A stretch of 7,112 bases of DNA from Betaproteobacteria bacterium UBA6904 (GTDB lineage Bacteria > Pseudomonadota > Gammaproteobacteria > Burkholderiales > SG8-39): the NCBI GenBank assembly GCA_002451175.1, contig DKBI01000043.1:3162-10273 (forward strand). The letters run 5' to 3'. Below the pieces are notes generated by a model. It was given only the letters and a program-made list of their open reading frames with translations. It was not told where the DNA came from and searched no databases. The first letter of the stretch is position 1, and each line of letters opens with the position of its first letter. Both the position numbers and the translations under genes were made by a program. Positions 1 to 5,059 of the stretch are shown here, piece by piece.

Positions 1-113
1 GCGATCACCGCCGTACCGGGCGGCAGGTACCAGATGCCCGTCAGCTGCTCGCCCTGCGTCGTGATGCCGACCTTCATCACCGGGAACGCCAGCACCGCGG
101 CATACGCCGTCAC
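1..113 (-). CDS. Probable methylated-DNA--protein-cysteine methyltransferase, N-terminal part only (runs off left edge)
   Basis: Only the first 37 complete codons plus a GCN alanine codon are present. The reading frame begins with GTG at 113-111, whose GTGA overlaps the TGA stop of the upstream dehydrogenase, so translation is probably coupled. A GGGA stretch in the end of the dehydrogenase gene lies a few bases upstream as a weak ribosome binding site. The peptide has the pattern A-V-L-A-F-P, then K-V-G-I, then LTGIWYLPPGT. From memory this resembles the N-terminal ribonuclease-like domain of Ogt/MGMT-type O6-alkylguanine-DNA alkyltransferases of Betaproteobacteria, where a short strand, a L-G-I/L strand and a L-T-x-I-x-[FY]-L-P segment follow each other. 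Such a protein would transfer a methyl group from damaged guanine to its own cysteine, but the diagnostic PCHR motif would lie outside the window. The family call is therefore tentative; that a gene begins here is better supported. Confidence 0.45.
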   Translation of the reverse strand, partial: MTAYAAVLAFPVMKVGITTQGEQLTGIWYLPPGTAVI

Positions 114-1117
114 GACTCGGATCCCAGTTTTCGGACGCGCGCGATCAGGTCGTCGGCGACTTCGATCCCCTCGGTCGCCGTGCGCTGTGCGGAGGCGAAA
201 CGCTTGGCGCCGGGCAACCGCACGCCTGCATCGGCGAGCATGGTCGTGACGACCGTCTCGACGCGCTCGAAGTAGCGGTCCTGCCCGGCGAGCACCCCGG
301 GGTTGATGGCCAGGAACGCCTGACCGATGCGCGGCCGGTTGCCCTCCTCCGAGAAGAAAGAATCCGCCTCGGGCCCGATCGCCGAGCCGGTGAGCGCCGC
401 GCAGATCAGTTCGAAGGCGAGCGCGAGCATCGCGCCCTTCGCGCCGCCGATGGGAAACAGGCTCCCGCGCTCGATCGCCTCGCGCGGATCGGTCGTCGGT
501 CTGCCGTCGCGGTCGAGCGCCCAGCCTTCCGGGATGCGCTCGCCCTTTTGCATCGCCAGCATGATCTTGCCGCGCACGACGGTCGTCAGCGCGAGGTCGA
601 TGACGAGCGGGTCCTGGCCGCGGCGCGGGAAGGCGAAGGCCACCGGGTTGGTGCCGAACAGCGCCTTGCGTCCGCCCCAGGCGGGAATCGCGGCGGGCGA
701 ATTCGTGAAGGCGACGCCGACCATCCCCGCCGCCGCAATCGGCTGCAGATGAATTCCGAGGACGCCGACGTGCGCGCTGTTCGTCACCCCCGCGAACGCG
801 ATGCCCTGGGTGCGGGCACGTCGCAGGACCTGCTCGACGGCCATGGCGCAGGACTCGTAGGGCAGGCCGTCCGCGTTGTCGATCAGGCACGTGGCGCCGA
901 AATCCGCCTTGATCGCCGGCTGCGCTTCGCCATCCGCGCGGCCCTTGCGCAGCATGCCGCAGTAAAACGGCACCCGGGACATGCCGTGGGTCGGCAACCC
1001 CTGCGTTTCCGCTTCCACCAGATGCCTCGCCGCCGCCTCCGCCATCGCCGGCCGGGCGCCGGCGCGCTGCAGCGCCAGGCTCGCCAGACGAAACAACTCT
1101 TGCGCCTGCATTCTCAT
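110..1117 (-). CDS. Malate/L-lactate dehydrogenase family (Ldh_2) NAD(P)-dependent 2-hydroxyacid oxidoreductase
   Basis: This 335-residue protein matches the Ldh_2 family (malate, ureidoglycolate, sulfolactate and 2,3-diketogulonate dehydrogenases; usual length 330-360), soluble enzymes that interconvert a 2-hydroxy acid and a 2-oxo acid with NAD(P). Visible family marks are QGLPTHGMSR with the conserved His44, SAHVG with His116 (often SNHFG in relatives), GMVGVAFTNS near 131-140, the GTNPVAFAFP segment at 155-164, PLVIDLAL at 170-177, RGKI at 182-185, IPEGWALD near 195-202 with TTDP following, GGAKG at 224-228 and FLAINPG at 268-274. All core motifs are present, so it should be active; the substrate cannot be deduced. 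The start is ATG at 1117-1115; a second ATG lies two codons later and cannot be excluded. No Shine-Dalgarno sequence precedes it, while a TAGAAT box does. It is divergent from the dienelactone hydrolase gene and overlaps the next gene by GTGA. Confidence 0.92.
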   Translation of the reverse strand: MRMQAQELFRLASLALQRAGARPAMAEAAARHLVEAETQGLPTHGMSRVPFYCGMLRKGRADGEAQPAIKADFGATCLIDNADGLPYESCAMAVEQVLRRARTQGIAFAGVTNSAHVGVLGIHLQPIAAAGMVGVAFTNSPAAIPAWGGRKALFGTNPVAFAFPRRGQDPLVIDLALTTVVRGKIMLAMQKGERIPEGWALDRDGRPTTDPREAIERGSLFPIGGAKGAMLALAFELICAALTGSAIGPEADSFFSEEGNRPRIGQAFLAINPGVLAGQDRYFERVETVVTTMLADAGVRLPGAKRFASAQRTATEGIEVADDLIARVRKLGSES

Positions 1118-1123
1118 GCGAAG

Positions 1124-1129
1124 ATTCTA
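1124..1129 (-). promoter_or_regulatory. Possible -10 box (TAGAAT) for the dehydrogenase gene
   Basis: Reading the minus strand, TAGAAT matches the sigma-70 consensus TATAAT at five of six positions and lies six bases before the ATG of the dehydrogenase gene. There is no good -35 hexamer 15-18 bases upstream (only C/G-rich sequence). If the box is used, transcription would start at or next to the ATG and the message would be leaderless, which agrees with the lack of a ribosome binding site there. This is a prediction from a short motif only. Confidence 0.3.
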
Positions 1130-1146
1130 ACCGGCACGCATTTCAC

Positions 1147-1151
1147 GGGAG
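1147..1151 (+). promoter_or_regulatory. Ribosome binding site (GGGAG) of the dienelactone hydrolase gene
   Basis: GGGAG lies five bases before the ATG at 1157. It is what fixes the start of the hydrolase: the same frame stays open far upstream, but there it only mirrors the dehydrogenase gene on the other strand. Confidence 0.6.
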
Positions 1152-1156
1152 CGCGC

Positions 1157-1825
1157 ATGGGCAGGCTCATCACATTGGCGGCAAGCGACGGGGTGCGCAT
1201 CGCGGCGTACCGCGCCGATCCGCAGGGCGCGCCGCGCGGCGGTGTCGTCGTCGTGCAGGAGATATTCGGCGTCAACAGCCACGTCCGCTCGGTCGCCGAC
1301 GGCTACGCGCGCGACGGCTACGTCGCGGTGGCGCCGGCGATGTTCGATCGCGTGCAACGGGACGTGAGCCTCGGCTACGCGCCCGCCGATATCGCGGCGG
1401 GACGCGCGCTCAAGGAGCGCACCTCGCTCGAGCTGGCGATGAAGGACGTGGAGGCCGCCGTGCAGGAAGCCGCGGGCGCGGGCAAGGTCGGCATCGTCGG
1501 TTTCTGCTGGGGCGGACTGATCTCCTGGGTCGCCGCGGCGCGCGTCGCGGGGCTCGCCTGCAGCGTGCCCTATTACGGCGGCGGCATGCCCGATCAGGCC
1601 GCGCTGCAGCCGGGCTGCCCGGTGACCTGCCATTTCGGCGAGCGCGACGCGCACATTCCGCTCGACGGCGTGCAGCGGCTGGCCGCGGCGCATCCGGAGA
1701 TCACCGTGCACGTCTACCCGGCCGACCACGGCTTCAACTGCGACCAGCGCGGCTCGTTCGACGCCGCGGCGGCGCAGCTCGCGCGCGAGCGCACGCTGGC
1801 GTTCTTCCGCCAGCACATCGGATAG
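1157..1825 (+). CDS. Dienelactone hydrolase family protein (alpha/beta hydrolase)
   Basis: The 222-residue product is a complete dienelactone hydrolase-family enzyme (usual length about 220-250), a cytoplasmic alpha/beta hydrolase with a cysteine nucleophile. The catalytic triad can be seen: Cys117 in GFCWGG, Asp164 in GERDAHIP and His191 in PADHGFNC. Glu36 in VVVQEIFGVN matches the glutamate that, in the Pseudomonas enzyme, controls the nucleophile. The classical reaction opens 4-carboxymethylenebut-2-en-4-olide to maleylacetate in chlorocatechol breakdown, but many family members hydrolyse other esters or lactones, and no catechol dioxygenase or maleylacetate reductase is present here. ATG 1157 is chosen because GGGAG precedes it and the homologous N-terminus begins there. 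It is the first gene of the plus-strand group, eight bases before the CoA-transferase start. I infer an esterase or lactonase role in the same pathway as its neighbours. Confidence 0.9.
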   Translation: MGRLITLAASDGVRIAAYRADPQGAPRGGVVVVQEIFGVNSHVRSVADGYARDGYVAVAPAMFDRVQRDVSLGYAPADIAAGRALKERTSLELAMKDVEAAVQEAAGAGKVGIVGFCWGGLISWVAAARVAGLACSVPYYGGGMPDQAALQPGCPVTCHFGERDAHIPLDGVQRLAAAHPEITVHVYPADHGFNCDQRGSFDAAAAQLARERTLAFFRQHIG

Positions 1826-1833
1826 GCCCCGCC

Positions 1834-3027
1834 ATGCCGCGCATCACCGACAAGGGCGCGCTCGCGCGCTTTCGCCTTCTCGACTTCACGCGCGTGCGGG
1901 CCGGCCCGGCCTGCGTCCGGCAGTTCGCCGACTTCGGCGCCGACGTGATCAAGATCGAGTCGCCGCCGGGGCTCGACCCCAACGAAACCATGGGCGGCCC
2001 GCGGCTCGGCCCGGACATGCAGAACCTGCACCGCAACAAGCGCTCGATGACGCTCAATCTCAAGGCGCCCGAGTCGCGCGAGGTCCTCGAGCGCCTCGTG
2101 AAATCGGCCGACGTCGCCGTCGAGAACTACCGGCCGGACGTCAAGCAGCGCCTCGGCCTCGACTACGCGTCGCTCGCGCGCATCAATCCGCGCATCATTC
2201 TGGCGAGCGTCTCCGGCTTCGGGCAGGACGGTCCGTACGCCAAGCGGCCCGGCTTCGACCAGATCGCGCAGGGCATGAGCGGACTGATGTCGGTGACGGG
2301 TTTCCCCGGCAAGGGACCGGTGCGCACGGGCGCGGCGATCGCCGACGTCACCGCCGGCCTGTTTGCGGCGCTCGGCATCCTCACCGCGCTGCTCGAGCGC
2401 GAGCAATCGGGCAAGGGCCAGTGGGTGCAATCGTCGCTGCTGCAGGCCGGGGTCGCGCTGCTCGACTTCCAGGCGGCGCGCTACCTGATGAAGGGCGAGG
2501 TCGCCCCGCAGGTCGGCAACGACCACCCCACCAGCATGCCCACCTCCGCCTACCAGACGCGCGACGGCCACATCAACGTCGCCGCCTCGGGCGACGGCAT
2601 GTGGCAGCGGCTGTGCCAGGCGATCGGGCGCGAGGACCTGTTGCAGCGCGCGGATTTCGCCACGCAGGAAGGCCGCGCCGAGCACCGCGCGGCGCTCAAC
2701 GCGGAACTGAACCGCGCGCTTGCAACCAGGACCGGCGCGGAGTGGATCGAGATCCTCAACCGCGCCGGCGTGCCCTGCGGCCCGATCTACACGATGGATC
2801 AGGTGTTTGCCGATCCGCAGGTTCAGCACCTCGGCATCGCCGCCCCGGTGAAGCATCCCTCGCTCGGGGACATCCGGATTCTCAACCAGGCCGCGCGCCT
2901 GTCGCGAACGCCCGCGGAGATCGTCACCGCCACGCCGGAGATCGGCGAGCACACCGACGAGGTGCTCGCGGAAATCGGTTACGGTGCGGACGACATCGCG
3001 CGGCTGAAGAAGCAGCGCGTGGTGTGA
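1834..3027 (+). CDS. Class III (CaiB/BaiF, formyl-CoA transferase family) CoA-transferase
   Basis: The 397-residue protein belongs to the class III CoA-transferases, which move CoA between carboxylic acids through an enzyme-bound aspartyl anhydride and form interlocked dimers. Visible marks are an N-terminal DFTRVRAGP segment (residues 17-25), FGADVIKIESP at 34-44, NKRSMTLNLK at 68-77, ENYRPDVKQRLGLDY at 97-111, SGFGQDGPY at 127-135 and the catalytic Asp171 in GAAIADVTAG. QSGKGQWV at 191-198 is also typical. The length is normal and nothing is missing. It starts at ATG 1834, eight bases after the stop of the hydrolase; GGATAGG overlapping that stop is a weak ribosome binding site, and the tight spacing suggests one transcript. 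The donor and acceptor acids cannot be predicted; succinyl-CoA, acetyl-CoA and formyl-CoA are common donors in the family. The Bug-type binding gene 37 bases downstream suggests that the acceptor is an imported carboxylate, which is an inference. Confidence 0.94.
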   Translation: MPRITDKGALARFRLLDFTRVRAGPACVRQFADFGADVIKIESPPGLDPNETMGGPRLGPDMQNLHRNKRSMTLNLKAPESREVLERLVKSADVAVENYRPDVKQRLGLDYASLARINPRIILASVSGFGQDGPYAKRPGFDQIAQGMSGLMSVTGFPGKGPVRTGAAIADVTAGLFAALGILTALLEREQSGKGQWVQSSLLQAGVALLDFQAARYLMKGEVAPQVGNDHPTSMPTSAYQTRDGHINVAASGDGMWQRLCQAIGREDLLQRADFATQEGRAEHRAALNAELNRALATRTGAEWIEILNRAGVPCGPIYTMDQVFADPQVQHLGIAAPVKHPSLGDIRILNQAARLSRTPAEIVTATPEIGEHTDEVLAEIGYGADDIARLKKQRVV

Positions 3028-3049
3028 GGCCGTTCCGGCACAGCCATTG

Positions 3050-3055
3050 AAAGGG
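3050..3055 (+). promoter_or_regulatory. Ribosome binding site (AAAGGG) of the Bug-type binding protein gene
   Basis: AAAGGG lies nine bases before ATG 3065. It decides the start in favour of this ATG over an in-frame TTG at 3047, which would put the ribosome binding site inside the coding region and lengthen the signal peptide by six residues. Confidence 0.65.
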
Positions 3056-3064
3056 AAACCGTCC

Positions 3065-4072
3065 ATGAACGCAGGACCTGACTTGAACCCCGCGCGCCTC
3101 GCCGCTGGCCTGCTGCAAACGGCCGTTCTGGGCATCGCGCTGCTCGCCGCCGCTCCGTCGTGGGCGCAGGGCGGTTTCGTGACGCGTCCCGTGACGATGG
3201 TGGTCGGCTTCGCGCCCGGCGGCGGCACCGACATCGCCGCGCGCATCATCGCGAAAAAGCTGTCCGAGAACATCGGCCAGACCGTCGTCGTCGAGAACCG
3301 CGCCGGCGCGGGCGGCAACATCGCCACCGAGTTCGTCGCCAAGTCGCTGCCCGACGGCCACACCCTCCTGCTCGCCTCGGTCGGCTCGCTCACGGTCGCG
3401 CCGCACATCGTCGCGAAGCTGCCCTACGATCCGCTGAAGGATCTCGCCCCGATCACGATGGCGGTCGTCTTCCCGAACGTGCTCGTGGTGCACCCCTCGC
3501 TCGGCGTGAACTCGGTCGGCGACTTCGTCAAGCTGGCGAAGGACAAGCCGGGCAGCATCAGCTACGGCTCCTCCGGCATCGGCGGCGCGGGGCACCTCGC
3601 GGGCGCCCTGTTCGGCATCGTCGGAAAACTGGACATCGTGCACGTTCCCTACAAGGGTGGCGAGCCCGCGGTGCGCGATCTCCTCGGCGGGCAGATCGGC
3701 GCCGTGTTCGCGACGCCCGCGTCGTCGGGCCCGCACATCAAGTCCGGCAAAATCCGCGCGATCGCCGTCACGGGCCGCAACCGCTCGCCGGCATTTCCCG
3801 ACGTGCCGACGATCGCCGAATCCGGCTATCCCGGCTACGAGGCGACGAACTGGTACGCGTACGTCGCGCCGGTCAAGACCCCGAAGGACATCGTCGCCCG
3901 CTGGAACCAGGAACTGGTCAAGACGCTCTCCGACGCGGAGGTGCAAAGGCAATTGCTGGCGAACGGCCTCGAGCCGCAGCCGGGCACGGCCGAGGCGCTC
4001 GCCAAGACCATCGAGTCCGAATACGCGACCTGGGGCCGCGTCGTGAAGGAAGCGAAGATTACGGCGAACTGA
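3065..4072 (+). CDS. Bug/TctC-family tripartite tricarboxylate transporter solute-binding protein
   Basis: The 335-residue product is a periplasmic binding protein of the Bug/TctC family, which delivers carboxylates and related small molecules to TctAB-type membrane complexes. Residues 1-34 form a signal peptide: an arginine at 11, a hydrophobic core (about 12-30) and a likely cleavage after SWA (34). The mature protein shows the family pattern PVTMVVGFAPGGGTD at 42-56, VVVENRAGAGGN at 74-85 (a ligand-pocket loop), LPYDPLKDLAPIT, SYGSSGIGG, HVPYKGGEPAVRDLLGGQI and DVPTIAESGYPGYE. Length is typical. It follows the CoA-transferase by 37 bases in the same orientation with a good AAAGGG site, so it probably ends the operon. 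No TctA or TctB gene is present within the window, which is usual for this heavily duplicated family in Betaproteobacteria; it may share a distant permease. Its last 14 bases overlap the end of the convergent oxidoreductase gene. The ligand is unknown. Confidence 0.94.
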   Translation: MNAGPDLNPARLAAGLLQTAVLGIALLAAAPSWAQGGFVTRPVTMVVGFAPGGGTDIAARIIAKKLSENIGQTVVVENRAGAGGNIATEFVAKSLPDGHTLLLASVGSLTVAPHIVAKLPYDPLKDLAPITMAVVFPNVLVVHPSLGVNSVGDFVKLAKDKPGSISYGSSGIGGAGHLAGALFGIVGKLDIVHVPYKGGEPAVRDLLGGQIGAVFATPASSGPHIKSGKIRAIAVTGRNRSPAFPDVPTIAESGYPGYEATNWYAYVAPVKTPKDIVARWNQELVKTLSDAEVQRQLLANGLEPQPGTAEALAKTIESEYATWGRVVKEAKITAN

Positions 4073-5057
4073 GCGCCGGGCCGCGCGGCGAGGCGAGGAC
4101 GATCTTGCCGACCTGCGCGTTCGCCTCCATGAACGCCTTCGCCTGAGGCAACTCCTCGAAGGCGAACACGCGGTCGATCAGCGGGCGGATGCGCCCGTCG
4201 GCGAATGCCGGCAGCAGGTCCCGCGTGAATCCGCGCACCGTGCGCGCGCGCTGCTCGGCGTTGCGCAGCTTGTTGGAAACGCCGAAGAGCCTCAGGCGCT
4301 TGGCGTGCAGCGCCTCCAGGTCCATTTCCGCCTTCACCACGCCGTCGAGGTAGCCGACCGTGGCGAGCCGCCCCTCGAAGCCGAGCGCGCGCACGCAGTC
4401 GGCGAACACCGATCCGCCGACAGTATTGACGACGAGGTCGGCGCCGCGCCCGCCCGTGGCCTGCAGCACCGCGTCGGCGATCGGCGCATCGGTCGTGCAC
4501 AGACCGAGGTCGAGGCCGAGCGCCGCGAGCCGCGCCAGCTTGTCTTTCGAGCGCGAGGTGCCCGCCACCTTCGCGCCGAGCACCTTTCCAGCCTGCAGCG
4601 CGGCGACGCCGACGCCCGAGGAAATCCCCGTGACGAGCAGCCACTCCCCCGGCTGCAGCCGGCCCTGGTCGACGAGCATGTCGTAGACGACGAGGAAGAC
4701 GAGCGGGATGCTGCCGGCCTCCTCCCAGCCGATTCCGGCAGGCACGGCCATCGTCTCGCAGGCCTGCATCAGCGCGTACTCCGCGAACGCGCCGGGGCAG
4801 CGCCCCATGACGCGCTCGCCGACGCGAAACCCGCTCACGCCCGGACCGAGCCGCTCGACCTCGCCGGCGCCTTCGGTGCCCGCGGGCTTCGGCGCGCCCG
4901 GCTTCGTCAGCCCGTGCGCCGCGATGAATTCACCGCGATTGAGGCCCGCAGCGCGCATGCGCACGAGCATCTGCCCTTCCCCGGGCTCCGGGACTGCGGT
5001 CTCGCGCGCCTCCACCGTGGTGCCCGTGCTGCCCGCCTGGATCCACCAGGAGCGCAT
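4059..5057 (-). CDS. Zinc-free MDR-superfamily NADPH:quinone oxidoreductase-like enzyme
   Basis: The 332-residue protein belongs to the medium-chain dehydrogenase/reductase superfamily, quinone oxidoreductase branch: soluble NAD(P)H-dependent reductases of quinones, enals or enoyl thioesters. It has a GroES-like N-terminal domain (about 28-110) with MRAAGLNRGEF at 34-44, PAGTEGAGEVERLG at 58-71, where zinc alcohol dehydrogenases would carry the GHE motif, and VGERVMG at 79-85. The Rossmann fold follows, with VTGISSGVGVAALQAGK at 142-158 as the dinucleotide loop and Ser/Arg residues (GTSRSKDKL, 166-174) after the second strand, which favours NADPH. The catalytic and structural zinc ligands are absent. 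ATG 5057 is chosen because GGAAAGGG lies ten bases upstream and the homologous N-terminus begins there; only two bases separate it from the stop of the flavoprotein gene, so the two are probably one operon. Its end overlaps the binding-protein gene by 14 bases. The natural electron acceptor is not known. Confidence 0.9.
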   Translation of the reverse strand: MRSWWIQAGSTGTTVEARETAVPEPGEGQMLVRMRAAGLNRGEFIAAHGLTKPGAPKPAGTEGAGEVERLGPGVSGFRVGERVMGRCPGAFAEYALMQACETMAVPAGIGWEEAGSIPLVFLVVYDMLVDQGRLQPGEWLLVTGISSGVGVAALQAGKVLGAKVAGTSRSKDKLARLAALGLDLGLCTTDAPIADAVLQATGGRGADLVVNTVGGSVFADCVRALGFEGRLATVGYLDGVVKAEMDLEALHAKRLRLFGVSNKLRNAEQRARTVRGFTRDLLPAFADGRIRPLIDRVFAFEELPQAKAFMEANAQVGKIVLASPRGPALSSP

Positions 5058-5059
5058 GG

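Noticed and set aside
548..1156. An N-terminal extension of about 200 residues in the frame of the dienelactone hydrolase
   Set aside because: It lies opposite the dehydrogenase gene and its composition is that of an antisense frame; the hydrolase family begins at ATG 1157 behind GGGAG.
1714..3408. A long minus-strand open frame (564 codons) opposite the CoA-transferase and binding-protein genes
   Set aside because: Its translation is low-complexity Arg/Ala/Gly/Asp-rich with no family resemblance, as expected opposite GC-rich codons, while the plus strand here encodes two clear families.
4074..4090. Inverted repeat CGCCG/CGGCG with a seven-base loop just after the binding-protein stop, considered as a terminator
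   Set aside because: The stem is only five pairs, no T tract follows on either strand and it lies inside the opposing gene; such repeats are expected by chance at this GC content.
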